Assembly (NCBI RefSeq): GCF_040812015.1
Contig: NZ_JBFNXJ010000011.1
Location: forward strand, 1 to 64,000
Reading direction: 5' to 3'
Length of the DNA: 64,000 bases
Origin: Chitinivorax sp. PXF-14
GTDB taxonomy: Bacteria; Pseudomonadota; Gammaproteobacteria; Burkholderiales; SCOH01
The notes beneath the pieces are model-generated. The model did not search any database. It was not told the DNA's origin and worked only from the letters and a program-made list of their open reading frames with translations. Shown here in pieces: positions 28,834 to 37,618 of this stretch. Position numbers and translations under genes: made by a program. The number at the start of each line of letters is the position of its first letter. Position 1 is the first letter of the stretch.

Positions 28834-29574
28834 TTACATCGAGATGCTGCCGCTCACTTCGATTGCAGTGCCGTTGATGTAGCTCGCCTCGTCCGACGCC
28901 AGGAACGCGTAAACGTTGGCGATTTCTTCGGGCTTGCCCAGACGGCGCAGCGCCACCTTCTCTTCCATCGCGGCGATGACCTTTTCCGGCATCGAGCTCA
29001 GGATGTTGGTCGCGATGAAGCCAGGGCACACTGCGTTGACACGAACGCCCTTGGGGCCGAGCTCTTTCGCCCAGGTCTTGGTGAAGCCGATTACGCCGAA
29101 TTTGGCCGCAGCGTAGTTGGTCTGGCCGAAGTTGCCATACAGGCCGACGACGGACGACGCATTCAGGATCACACCGCTGCCCTGCTCGACCAGGATGTCG
29201 ACCACAGCACGGGCGCAGTTGTAGACGCCCTTCAGGTTGATGTCGATGACGCGGTCGAACTGCTCGTCGGTCATCTTCTGCAGGCGTGCATCGGCGACGA
29301 TGCCGGCGTTGTTCACCAGCGAGTCGATACGGCCGTACTTTTCCTTCACTGCGGCGACCATGTCGGCAATCTGCTGACGGTTGGTCACGTTGACGACAAA
29401 GCCTTCCGCCTTGCCGCCGGCAGCCTTGATCTCTTCGACCACGCCAGCCACTGCTTCCAGGTTCAGGTCACAGACGACGACCGTCGCGCCCTCAGCGGAA
29501 AACTTCAGTGCTGTCGCCTTACCGATGCCGTTTGCAGCGCCAGTGATAATCGAAATCTTTCCATTCAGTCGCAT
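28834..29574 (-). CDS. 3-oxoacyl-/acetoacetyl-CoA reductase (FabG/PhaB-type SDR)
   Basis: The 246-residue SDR has the [13 protein letters not shown] cofactor motif, NNAGI, catalytic SSV and YAAAK, and the C-terminal [10 protein letters not shown]. It reduces a beta-keto group, on acyl carrier protein if FabG, or on CoA if it serves polyhydroxybutyrate or fatty-acid oxidation. No acpP, fabD or phaC is adjacent, so the housekeeping fabG is probably elsewhere and this is a paralogue. AGAGGGAAG precedes ATG 29574. Confidence 0.85.
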   Translation of the reverse strand: MRLNGKISIITGAANGIGKATALKFSAEGATVVVCDLNLEAVAGVVEEIKAAGGKAEGFVVNVTNRQQIADMVAAVKEKYGRIDSLVNNAGIVADARLQKMTDEQFDRVIDINLKGVYNCARAVVDILVEQGSGVILNASSVVGLYGNFGQTNYAAAKFGVIGFTKTWAKELGPKGVRVNAVCPGFIATNILSSMPEKVIAAMEEKVALRRLGKPEEIANVYAFLASDEASYINGTAIEVSGSISM

Positions 29575-29885
29575 ATTATTCTTCCCTCTAACAAACCATT
29601 CCACACTGGCGAACGGCACGCATGCCGGTAACGCCTCCAGCAGTTCATGCTGCGATGCAGCTATAAAACATGACGCAAAGCATGGTATTTGGTGAAGGTA
29701 ATACCAAATTCATACATTAGTTTTTAGCGTAATGCTTATCTACTTTGCGGCGTACCGCCCTGATATTTAAGCACTTAGGCGCATATATCGAGCACCTGCA
29801 CTTTTGATGCGTGGATCGGGCGGCATTACGAATTATATCGCATTGCAAAACAATCAGGTAATGCACGACGCCACAAATAACAAAA

Positions 29886-29905
29886 AAGGCCGCAGCTGCG
29901 GCCTT
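29886..29905 (-). terminator. Rho-independent terminator of the ybiT-like gene
   Basis: The self-complementary AAGGCCGC-AGCT-GCGGCCTT is followed on the minus strand by a T run. A second palindrome, GGTTATTGC-AAC-GCAATAACC (29912-29932), lies between it and the stop codon at 29952. Confidence 0.85.
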
Positions 29906-29951
29906 CTGTGTGGTTATTGCAACGCAATAACCGTAAGCAATCACATCCCCG

Positions 29952-31556
29952 TCAATCGAGGCCCTGGCTCGACAGGTAGTCCTCGTAGCCGCCCACGTAG
30001 TAGTTGAAGCTGCCGTCGCCACGCAGCTCCAGCACCTGGGTGGCAAGCGACGATACGAACTGGCGATCATGCGACACGAAAATCAGCGTGCCCTTGTACA
30101 TATCCAGCGCCAGGTTCAGCGATTCGATCGACTCCATGTCCATGTGGTTGGTCGGTTCGTCCATGATCAGGACGTTCGGCTTCTCGAGAATCAGCTTGCC
30201 ATAGAGCATGCGCCCCTTCTCGCCGCCGGACAGCACCTTGACCGACTTCTTGGCATCGTCGCCCGAGAACAGCAGGCGCCCCAGGATGCCGCGGATGGAC
30301 TGATCGTCGTCACCCGGCTGACCCCACTGCTTCATCCAGTCGAACACCGTGATGTCGTCGGCGAAGTCCGCCTCGTGGTCCTGTGCAAAATAGCCGATCT
30401 GTGCCTTCTCCGCCCATTTGACCGTACCGTGCTTGGGGGCAAGCTCACCCACCAGCGTGCGGATGAAGGTCGTCTTACCCGCACCGTTGCCGCCGATCAC
30501 CGCGAGCTTCTGGCCAGCTTCGAGAATCAGGTTCAGATCCTTGAACAGCATGGTGTCGAAACCGTTGCTCACGTTGTCCATTTCGAAAGCCTGGCGGTGC
30601 AGCCGCTGCTTGTCTTCGAGATCGAAGCGGATGAACGGGTTCTGGCGGCTCGATGGCTTCACCTCGACCATCTCGGACTTGATCTTGTCGGCGAGCTTCA
30701 GACGCGACGTTGCCTGACGCGCCTTCGACTTGTTCGCGGCAAAACGCGCGGCAAACGCATTCAATTCGGAGATGCGCTCTTTGGCACGCGCATTGGCCGA
30801 CTGCTGCCGTTCGCGCGCCTGCAGGCTGGCTTCCATGTAATCGTCGTAGTTGCCGGGGTAGACACGGATCGTGTTGTAGTCGAGGTCAGCGACGTGTGTG
30901 CACACTTCGTTCAGGAAGTGGCGGTCGTGGGAGATGATGATGATCGTCGATTCACGTTCGTTGAGCACGTGCTCGAGCCAGCGAATCGTGTTGATGTCTA
31001 GGTTGTTGGTCGGCTCGTCTAGCAGCAGCACGTCCGGGTTCGAAAACAGCGCCTGGGCCAGCAGCACGCGCAGCTTCCAGCCCGGCGCCACTGCGCTCAT
31101 CGGGCCGAAATGCTGGTCGACAGGAATGCCGACACCCAGCAGCAGCGCCCCGGCGCGTGCCTCGGCGTCATACCCGCCCATCTCGCCAAACTGCACCTCG
31201 AGATCGGCTGCGCGCATGTAGTCGTCTTCGTTGGCCTCGGGGTTGGCGTAGATCGCATCCTTCTCCTGCATCAGCGTCCACAGCTCGATATGCCCCTGCA
31301 GCACCACGTCGATCACGCGCTGATCTTCATAGGCGAACTGATCCTGCTTCAGCTTGCCCAGGCGCACGCCGGGATCGAGCGACACGTTGCCGGCGGAAGG
31401 CTCCAGATCCCCGCCCATGATCTTCATGAAGGTGGATTTGCCGCAACCGTTGGCGCCGATCAGGCCATAGCGGTTGCCGTCGCCAAACTTAATCGACACA
31501 TTTTCGAACAACGGCTTGGCGCCGAATTGCATGGTGATGTTGGAAGTGGTAATCAC
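29952..31556 (-). CDS. ybiT: ABC-F family ATPase (YbiT type)
   Basis: The 534-residue cytoplasmic protein has two tandem ATP-binding domains and no membrane part. Members act on the ribosome rather than in transport. Walker A motifs are GANGCGKST and GGNGAGKTT; Walker B motifs are [11 protein letters not shown] and [11 protein letters not shown]. The first signature is the diverged VAPGWKLR, whereas the second is canonical LSGGEKGR. The diverged first signature and the [11 protein letters not shown] start match YbiT. GTG at 31556, with AGGA upstream, matches the family N terminus better than the GTG at 31577. Confidence 0.92.
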   Translation of the reverse strand: MITTSNITMQFGAKPLFENVSIKFGDGNRYGLIGANGCGKSTFMKIMGGDLEPSAGNVSLDPGVRLGKLKQDQFAYEDQRVIDVVLQGHIELWTLMQEKDAIYANPEANEDDYMRAADLEVQFGEMGGYDAEARAGALLLGVGIPVDQHFGPMSAVAPGWKLRVLLAQALFSNPDVLLLDEPTNNLDINTIRWLEHVLNERESTIIIISHDRHFLNEVCTHVADLDYNTIRVYPGNYDDYMEASLQARERQQSANARAKERISELNAFAARFAANKSKARQATSRLKLADKIKSEMVEVKPSSRQNPFIRFDLEDKQRLHRQAFEMDNVSNGFDTMLFKDLNLILEAGQKLAVIGGNGAGKTTFIRTLVGELAPKHGTVKWAEKAQIGYFAQDHEADFADDITVFDWMKQWGQPGDDDQSIRGILGRLLFSGDDAKKSVKVLSGGEKGRMLYGKLILEKPNVLIMDEPTNHMDMESIESLNLALDMYKGTLIFVSHDRQFVSSLATQVLELRGDGSFNYYVGGYEDYLSSQGLD

Positions 31557-31751
31557 GTCTTTTCCTGTCCCTGGCACAGCAGGCGGCGGCGGCCTGGCCC
31601 CGAACGCCCGAAATTTTGCAAACCGCTGATTTTAACACAGCTTCGGCAACTGACTTTTACAAAGGATGACCAGGCCGGCACTACCCCGCCCCTCCCCGCC
31701 CGCATTCGAATCGGTTAAACTAGGTTCTTTTTTTGAACCGGTAGAATCAAC

Positions 31752-32630
31752 ATGCTCAAAGGTAGTCTGGTCGCCATCGTCACCCCCATGTTCGAAGACG
31801 GAAGCCTCGATTTCGAAGGCCTGCGCAGCCTCGTCGACTTCCACGTCAAACAGGGCAGCGATGGCATCGTGGCAGTTGGCACTACCGGCGAGTCGCCGAC
31901 CGTATCGGTCGAAGAGCACCTGGACATCATCCGCGTCGCGGTGGAGCAGGCTGCCGGCCGCATCCCGGTCATTGCCGGCACCGGCGCCAATTCCACGCGC
32001 GAAGCCATCGAGCTGACGCGCGAAGCCAAGCGCGTCGGCGCCGCCATGAGCCTGTCGGTGGTGCCCTACTACAACCGTCCGACACAGGAAGGCATGTACC
32101 TGCACTTCAAGGCGATTGCCGAAGCAGTGGATATTCCGGTCATCCTGTACAACGTACCGGGCCGTACCGTTGCGGACATGAGCAACGACACCGCGCTGCG
32201 CCTTGCACAGATCCCGAATATCGTCGGCATCAAGGACGCCACCGGTGACCTCGGCCGCGCGGCCGACCTGGTCAAACGCGCCCCGGCGGATTTCGCGCTG
32301 TACACCGGCGATGATGCAACGGCGCTGCCGTTCATGCTACTGGGCGGGCACGGCGTGATCACGGTCACCGGCAACGTGGCGCCCAAGGCCATGCACGAGC
32401 TGTGCGAAAAAGCCTTCGCCGGCGACATCGCCGCTGCCCGCGCAATCAACGACAAGCTGCAAGGCCTGCACAAGCACCTGTTCATCGAAGCCAACCCGAT
32501 TCCCGTCAAGTGGGCAGCACAGCAGATGGGGCTGACCAAGCCCGGCATCCGCCTGCCCCTTACACCACTCAGCGAGTCGTGCCACAGCATCGTCAAACAG
32601 GCGATGCGTGAGGCCGGCATTGAACTCTGA
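31752..32630 (+). CDS. dapA: 4-hydroxy-tetrahydrodipicolinate synthase (DapA)
   Basis: The 292-residue TIM-barrel aldolase condenses pyruvate and aspartate semialdehyde in the lysine/diaminopimelate pathway. Seen motifs are GTTGESPT, the active-site tyrosine in [11 protein letters not shown], and the Schiff-base lysine in [15 protein letters not shown] box ends only four bases before the ATG and no ribosome site is seen, so the transcript may have almost no leader. A GGTTC-T7-GAACC repeat (31723-31739) precedes it. bamC follows after 52 bases. Confidence 0.95.
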   Translation: MLKGSLVAIVTPMFEDGSLDFEGLRSLVDFHVKQGSDGIVAVGTTGESPTVSVEEHLDIIRVAVEQAAGRIPVIAGTGANSTREAIELTREAKRVGAAMSLSVVPYYNRPTQEGMYLHFKAIAEAVDIPVILYNVPGRTVADMSNDTALRLAQIPNIVGIKDATGDLGRAADLVKRAPADFALYTGDDATALPFMLLGGHGVITVTGNVAPKAMHELCEKAFAGDIAAARAINDKLQGLHKHLFIEANPIPVKWAAQQMGLTKPGIRLPLTPLSESCHSIVKQAMREAGIEL

Positions 32631-32682
32631 TTGTCATCAGCAGTCAGTCTCCACCAAGTAAAGCGATAACCAAGGAAACGGA

Positions 32683-33801
32683 ATGAAATCGTACAAGCTT
32701 GCCGCCGCAGCCGTCGCGGCGGCATCGCTCGTCGCGGGCTGCAGCACGCCGATCGAGACCAACAAGAAAATCGACTATCGCAACCCGAATGCCAGCACCA
32801 CCACCCGCCCGCTGGAAATCCCACCTGACCTGACCTCGGTTCAAAGCGACAGCACCTACTCGATTCCGTCGGCAGGACAAGGCAACAAGGGTGCAACTGG
32901 CGCGACTGGCGGCACCTCCTCCGTATTGCCAGATGTCAGCGGCGCCCACATCGAGCGCTCGGACAACCAGCGCTGGCTGGTCGTCGAGCAACCCGCCGAT
33001 CAGGCATGGGCCGTCATCCAGGAATTCATCAAGAGCCAGGGCTTCATCGTGGCATCGGAGAACCCGGCCACCGGCATCATCGAAACCGAATGGGCGGAAA
33101 ACCGCGCCAAGCTGCCGCAGGACATCGTCCGCCGCACGATTGGCCGCGTGCTCGATGGCCTTTACTCGACAGGCGAAAAGGACAAGTACCGCATCCGCCT
33201 GGAAAAGGGCCAGAAGCCCGGCACCACGGATGTCTTCGTCAGCCACCGCGGCATGATCGAGGTATTCGAGAACAACAACCGCGACCGCACCATCTGGCAG
33301 CCGCGCCCGGCCGATCCGGAAATGGAAGCGGAAATGCTGGCCCTGCTGCTGCAGCGCTTCAACGGCAAATCGGAAACGACGCCGGCCGAAACCGCTCCGC
33401 AAGCTGCGACACCGCAGGCTACAGCAGCCCCGGCCGCACCAGGCAAATCGAGCAGCGCCATGCTGGTGGCCGACAATCTGGTCGTAGCCGACAACTTCGA
33501 CCGCGCCTGGCGCCGTATCGGCCTGGCGCTCGATCGCAGCGGCTTTACCGTGGTGGACCGCGATCGCCTGCATGGCCTGTACTTCATCCGCTATGCAGAC
33601 CCGGATGGCACACGCAAGAATAGTGGCTGGTTCTCGTCGATCTTCAGCTCGGACAAGTCCGCGCAGGCAGAAGAGTTCCGCCTCGAGGTCACCGAAGCAG
33701 GCAGCAAGACCGCCATGCGGGTGCTCGACAAGGACGGCAAGGAAGACCACAGCGACACAGCCAAGCGCATCCTGCAACTGCTCAGCGAACAACTGAAGTA
33801 A
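32683..33801 (+). CDS. bamC: Outer-membrane assembly lipoprotein BamC
   Basis: The 372-residue accessory lipoprotein of the BAM outer-membrane protein insertase has a signal peptide ending LVAGC (Cys20). The typical unstructured N-terminal segment (KKIDYRNPNAS, RPLEIPPDLT) binds BamD in E. coli. Two helix-grip domains (about residues 90-215 and 260-370) are joined by an Ala/Pro/Thr-rich linker. It lies directly downstream of dapA, a conserved pairing in gamma- and betaproteobacteria. Confidence 0.93.
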   Translation: MKSYKLAAAAVAAASLVAGCSTPIETNKKIDYRNPNASTTTRPLEIPPDLTSVQSDSTYSIPSAGQGNKGATGATGGTSSVLPDVSGAHIERSDNQRWLVVEQPADQAWAVIQEFIKSQGFIVASENPATGIIETEWAENRAKLPQDIVRRTIGRVLDGLYSTGEKDKYRIRLEKGQKPGTTDVFVSHRGMIEVFENNNRDRTIWQPRPADPEMEAEMLALLLQRFNGKSETTPAETAPQAATPQATAAPAAPGKSSSAMLVADNLVVADNFDRAWRRIGLALDRSGFTVVDRDRLHGLYFIRYADPDGTRKNSGWFSSIFSSDKSAQAEEFRLEVTEAGSKTAMRVLDKDGKEDHSDTAKRILQLLSEQLK

Positions 33802-33865
33802 TAGCGATGACGGTGCTGCCGCGTTTGCCCAGCCCAAACCGGCCGACCATGGCGGCGCCGTCAGT

Positions 33866-34630
33866 ATGAGATTTGCCTCGCTTGGCAGCGGCAGCGAAGG
33901 TAACGGCCTCGTCGTCGAGGCCGGCCAATCCTGCCTGCTGCTCGACTGCGGCTTCAGCCTGCGTGAAACCGTTCGCCGCCTTGCCCGCCTTGGGCTCACG
34001 CCAAACGATCTTGACGCCATCGTCGTCACGCACGAACACGCCGACCACATGGGAGGTGTGGCCACGCTGGCGCGCAAGTACCAGATCGTGGTCTATGCCA
34101 GCTTCGGCACGTTGAATGCAGCACCACAAGTCGCCCAGTCATTGCCGCAGCTGTTTCCGTACGACAGCAACGAAACCTTCTCGATTGGCGACCTGCAAGT
34201 ACAGCCCTACCCCGTCCCCCATGACGCCAAGCAACCGACACAGCACGTATTCAGCGACGGTAACGTGAGGCTGGGCGTACTCACCGACAGCGGCAGCATC
34301 ACCCCCTTGATTCGAGAACGGCTGAGCAGCTGCGAAGCCCTGGTGCTGGAGTGTAACCATGACCGCGAGATGCTGTGGAACGGCCCCTACCCTTATCCGC
34401 TCAAGCAACGGGTTGGCGGAAACCTCGGCCACCTTGACAACGAGCAGGCGGCAGACCTGTTGCGCAGCATCGACTGCACCAGGCTGCGCCATATCGCGGC
34501 GGCACACCTGAGCACCACCAACAATCAGCCGGAATTGGCGGCAGGCGCACTGAGCGCGGCCCTGGGCTGTACCACGGATTGGATTGCCATCGCCAGCCAA
34601 CTCAAAGGGCTGGACTGGCGGCAGCTTTGA
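33866..34630 (+). CDS. MBL-fold metallohydrolase (YycJ/WalJ-like)
   Basis: The 254-residue metallo-beta-lactamase-fold protein opens RFASLGSGSEGN, carries the metal motif THEHADHMGG, and has further ligands in YPVPHDA, LTDSGS and ECNHD. This layout matches the YycJ subfamily, putative single-strand-specific DNA exonucleases. It is the third gene of the dapA-bamC unit, 64 bases after bamC. Confidence 0.9.
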   Translation: MRFASLGSGSEGNGLVVEAGQSCLLLDCGFSLRETVRRLARLGLTPNDLDAIVVTHEHADHMGGVATLARKYQIVVYASFGTLNAAPQVAQSLPQLFPYDSNETFSIGDLQVQPYPVPHDAKQPTQHVFSDGNVRLGVLTDSGSITPLIRERLSSCEALVLECNHDREMLWNGPYPYPLKQRVGGNLGHLDNEQAADLLRSIDCTRLRHIAAAHLSTTNNQPELAAGALSAALGCTTDWIAIASQLKGLDWRQL

Positions 34631-34680
34631 TTTGACGCGCTGCAGCCGAAATCACACGCAAGCAGCGCAGCAATGCAAAA

Positions 34681-34700
34681 AGCCGACCATGCGGTCGGCT
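34681..34700. terminator. Bidirectional rho-independent terminator
   Basis: AGCCGACC-ATGC-GGTCGGCT has A runs on the left and T runs on the right. It lies between the convergent metallohydrolase and small lipoprotein genes. Confidence 0.9.
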
Positions 34701-34724
34701 TTTTTCTGCTCGAAGAAGCGAAGC

Positions 34725-34973
34725 TTACTTCTTTTCTTCGGTAGCAGGAGCGGCCGGAGCAGCAGCAGCGTCAGCAGCAGGAGCGGCCGGAGCAGCAGCA
34801 GCGTCAGCAGCAGGAGCGGCCGGAGCAGCAGCGTCAGCAGCAGGAGCGGCCGGGGCAGCAGGAGCAGCAGCCGGAGCTTCAGCAGCAGGAGCAGGAGCCG
34901 GAGCTTCTTCTTTCTTACCGCAAGCGGTCAGAGCAACAGCCAGCAGAGCAGCAGCGAGGAGCGAGGATTTCAT
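34725..34973 (-). CDS. Small Ala/Pro-rich lipoprotein
   Basis: The 82-residue product has signal peptide MKSSLLAAALLAVALTAC (lipobox Cys18), a short charged start GKKEEAP, then about 55 residues of Ala/Pro/Asp repeats of the form APAAPAADAA, ending ATEEKK. It has no catalytic features; a flexible extended envelope spacer is likely. The repeat is encoded by near-identical 33- and 30-bp DNA units, so length may vary between strains. An AAGGG ribosome site lies next to a palindrome just upstream. Confidence 0.82.
   Translation of the reverse strand: MKSSLLAAALLAVALTACGKKEEAPAPAPAAEAPAAAPAAPAAPAADAAAPAAPAADAAAAPAAPAADAAAAPAAPATEEKK
34746..34860. repeat. In-frame tandem repeat (33/33/30 bp units)
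   Basis: Units beginning AGGAGCGGCCGG start at 34746, 34779, 34812 and 34842, so spacings are 33, 33 and 30 bases. All are multiples of three and lie within the lipoprotein gene, each coding for a block of Ala/Pro/Asp. A partial fourth unit follows. Confidence 0.85.
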
Positions 34974-34984
34974 TTATTTTTACC

Positions 34985-34999
34985 CTTAACTAAGTTAAG
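34985..34999. promoter_or_regulatory. Perfect palindrome over the lipoprotein ribosome site
   Basis: CTTAACT-A-AGTTAAG is an exact 15-base palindrome twelve bases upstream of the small-lipoprotein ATG. On the coding strand its end overlaps the AAGGG ribosome site. It could be a protein operator or an RNA hairpin that hides the ribosome site. Confidence 0.45.
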
Positions 35000-35216
35000 C
35001 AACACAAATAACAAACCTGCCGGCCTACACCGGAGGCGATGCATTCAATAAAGCGCTCTCGACCGAGATCGATCGACTGGTGGATTTTAGCACGTTTTTT
35101 CAAATTATCCAGTCGCAGTGCACAAAATTGCTGCCGTAACAATGTTTGCGGCGACGGAATCCATAATTGTCGCCATATCTCTGCAGGGGCAGGCGATCAG
35201 CGCCCTTGGAGGCCAT

Positions 35217-36347
35217 TCATCCTGCCGGGAGCGGATCAGTACCCAGATGCAGATAACCGTACTCGAACCACTCGTACATCAAGTCCAGCAGCGGCCCCTG
35301 GACCATCCTGGCAGTAAGATGCCGGGCATTGGCAAGCTCTGCGAGCAAGGCGGCCTCATCGTCCGTCGCCGTCACGCTTTCGCCGTTACAGAAGAACTGA
35401 TCATCGCAGTGCAACATCTGTGTTTTGAGATCAAGCACGACCCCATCGCTGGCAACGCGCTTGGCAAACTGCTTGACCGACAACTCGTCTTCCGGCGGAT
35501 CGAACAAGACATGCGCCTTGGGCTCGGACAGGTAATGCCCGAGAAAGGCCTTGATATCGCCGCGCCCCCAACGGATGCCCGACAGCATGGCCTCCACCCG
35601 ATCGACCATGGCCTCGCCGAGTAGCGCGGGCTGCTTTTGCGTCTGTAGGTCCGGGTCGGCGTACATCCCGTCGAGCTCGAGCTGGTCCTGCAGAAAAGCC
35701 AGGAACTGCGTCGCCAGCTCCTGTGCGGAAGGCGCCCGGAAACCGATCGAATAGGTCATGCCCGGCTCAAGTGCGACGCCGTTGTGTGCGTAGCGTGGCG
35801 GCAGATACAGCATGTCGCCGGGCTCAAGTACCCACTCCTGCTCTGGCGTGAAGTGTTGCAGAATCTTCAGCGGCGCCCCCTCGATCAGCGTGTTGTCCTG
35901 TTGCGCACTGACCTGCCAGCGCTTGCGACCGCCGGCCTGCAGCAGGAAGACATCGTAAGAGTCGAAATGCGGCCCGACGGTGCCGCCTTGCGGCGCATAG
36001 CTGACCATCAGGTCATCGAGCCGCGCGTAGGGGATGAAGCTGAAACGATAAAACAGCTCGGCCGCCTCGGGCATAAAGTGGTTGAGGTTGCTCACGAGCA
36101 GGCTCCACTCGCCCTTCTGCAGCTTTTTCAGGCGGCGGCCATCGAACGGCCCCTGCTCCAGCTGCCACGCGCCCTGCTCGACCTTGACCAGTCGCGAGAT
36201 GGCATCATCGCGGCATGCCAGCTCGTTCATGCCCTCAGCCGAAACGAGCCCGGCGAAGCCCGGGACGGCCTGGCGCACCAGCAGCGGCTTCTTTTGCCAA
36301 TATTCAGAGAGAAACGTCTCGACGCTCAAACCGCCCAACAGCTCCAT
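35217..36347 (-). CDS. roxA: Cupin/JmjC-type ribosomal oxygenase (RoxA/YcfD-like)
   Basis: The 376-residue Fe(II)/2-oxoglutarate oxygenase belongs to the family that hydroxylates an arginine of ribosomal protein L16 in E. coli. The metal triad is visible as GPHFDSYDVF (His and Asp) and LPPRYAHNG (His). The C-terminal part provides dimerisation and winged-helix segments as in YcfD. ATG at 36347 is preferred because upstream residues to 36512 are not family-like. The slyD gene runs divergently. Confidence 0.88.
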   Translation of the reverse strand: MELLGGLSVETFLSEYWQKKPLLVRQAVPGFAGLVSAEGMNELACRDDAISRLVKVEQGAWQLEQGPFDGRRLKKLQKGEWSLLVSNLNHFMPEAAELFYRFSFIPYARLDDLMVSYAPQGGTVGPHFDSYDVFLLQAGGRKRWQVSAQQDNTLIEGAPLKILQHFTPEQEWVLEPGDMLYLPPRYAHNGVALEPGMTYSIGFRAPSAQELATQFLAFLQDQLELDGMYADPDLQTQKQPALLGEAMVDRVEAMLSGIRWGRGDIKAFLGHYLSEPKAHVLFDPPEDELSVKQFAKRVASDGVVLDLKTQMLHCDDQFFCNGESVTATDDEAALLAELANARHLTARMVQGPLLDLMYEWFEYGYLHLGTDPLPAG

Positions 36348-36506
36348 GCTTGCACTCCAGATCAATGTCGGGCGCGATTTTACACCCGCATTCGCGGGAC
36401 CGCGCCGTTGTGGTTTACAATACCCCACGGGCATTCGCCTACCTCTAGTTCCCACGTCGCCCCAACCGCCGTGGCGGTCATTAGCGCCTCTTGCAAGGAA
36501 TACAAC

Positions 36507-36989
36507 ATGCAAATCGTCAAGGATACCGTCGTCTCACTGCACTATGAGATGTACGACGGCGACAATCAACTCGTGGACAAGACCGAGGAGCCCATCAGCT
36601 ACCTCCATGGTGGCTACGACAATATCATTCCCAAGCTCGAAGAATCGCTGCATGGCAAGTCGGTCGGCGACAAGCTCGACGTGCCGATGGAGCCGGAAGA
36701 CGCATTCGGCGACTACGACCCGAAGCTGGTCCGCATCGAGGACGTCGAGGCTTTCCCGCAGGAAGTCGAAGTCGGCATGATGTTCGAAGCCGATGACGAA
36801 GAGTCCGGCGAAGTGATCCTGTTCCGCGTGACCGACATCGCCGACGGCAAGGTCGTCGTTGACGGCAACCACCCGCTCGCCGGCAAGCGTGTACTTTTCA
36901 AGTGCACGGTGACCGAGGTGCGCGCGGCGACCAAGGATGAAGTCGAACACGGCCACGCACATGGCCCGCACGGCCACCATCACCACTGA
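36507..36989 (+). CDS. slyD: FKBP-type peptidyl-prolyl isomerase SlyD
   Basis: The 160-residue cytoplasmic prolyl isomerase and chaperone also handles nickel in some bacteria. The FKBP part is split by an IF (insert-in-flap) chaperone domain: VSLHYEMYDGD and YLHGGYDNIIPKLEESLHGK, then EPEDAFGDYD, and GNHPLAGKRVLFKCTV near the end. It ends in a His-rich metal-binding tail (HGHAHGPHGHHHH), shorter than in E. coli SlyD. An AAGGAA ribosome site precedes the ATG. Confidence 0.95.
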   Translation: MQIVKDTVVSLHYEMYDGDNQLVDKTEEPISYLHGGYDNIIPKLEESLHGKSVGDKLDVPMEPEDAFGDYDPKLVRIEDVEAFPQEVEVGMMFEADDEESGEVILFRVTDIADGKVVVDGNHPLAGKRVLFKCTVTEVRAATKDEVEHGHAHGPHGHHHH

Positions 36990-37009
36990 GCCCGTCACAC
37001 GGCGAAGAA

Positions 37010-37032
37010 AAAGGCCAGCTTTGCTGGCCTTT
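37010..37032. terminator. Bidirectional rho-independent terminator
   Basis: AAAGGCCAGC-TTT-GCTGGCCTTT with flanking A and T runs lies between slyD and the convergent unknown gene at 37052. Confidence 0.88.
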
Positions 37033-37051
37033 TTTCATTGCGAGTCAAGTA

Positions 37052-37549
37052 TCAGGCGATTTCCGCGGTCGTTGAAAAAAAAATGACCGGGCCGCCGCTC
37101 GTGATTCCCAGGTTGAAGATCGGCGCCAGATCGTTCGGCGCCTTCAACTTGTCCGCCTGTCGGGGGTCGGACTGGTGTGCCTTGCGGAACTCCACGGCCT
37201 CCTCCTCGGTGCGGATGATCTCGTGCACCACCTCTACCTCTTTGAAGCCTTTCTGCAATTGCGGGTGAGCAGAAAACAGTTGCTCGATGCGCTCACGGTC
37301 GGGGTGCTCGCCGATCACGTGGATATGCCCGTCCGTGCCGGTCTGCAGGTTGACGGCGGGCGGCACGTGCACCCCGCTGTCGCGCAACAGTTCGGAAACG
37401 AAACGGCCATACTTGGCGAGCGCCATGGCGGCCTTGTTCTTGACATCCTGCAGGTGCAGGCGGCCCTTGCGTGCGTCGCCAAGCAAACGGACCACGCCAT
37501 CGATCAATGCATCTTCGGACTGCGATGCCTTATTCTCTTGTTCTTTCAT
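37052..37549 (-). CDS. Conserved-looking hypothetical protein
   Basis: The 165-residue soluble protein is not recognised. The first 60 residues are helical and charged (GVVRLLGDARKGRLHLQDVKNK). The centre contains VNLQTGTDGHIHVIGEHPDRERIEQLF, a stretch resembling uncharacterised proteins of other betaproteobacteria. The tail is more hydrophobic (IFNLGITSGGPVIFF). No signal peptide. A GGGGAA ribosome site precedes the ATG, and it follows mutS divergence-free on the same strand. Confidence 0.72.
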   Translation of the reverse strand: MKEQENKASQSEDALIDGVVRLLGDARKGRLHLQDVKNKAAMALAKYGRFVSELLRDSGVHVPPAVNLQTGTDGHIHVIGEHPDRERIEQLFSAHPQLQKGFKEVEVVHEIIRTEEEAVEFRKAHQSDPRQADKLKAPNDLAPIFNLGITSGGPVIFFSTTAEIA

Positions 37550-37618
37550 TACACGATTCCCCTCAAGCCCAAACTATTCAGACATCATGTTGCGAACGAG
37601 TCGCGAGTTCAGCTTAGA

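Noticed and set aside
34746-34860. CRISPR-like array
   Set aside because: Units are contiguous, without spacers, in frame and code for Ala/Pro repeats, so this is a coding tandem repeat.
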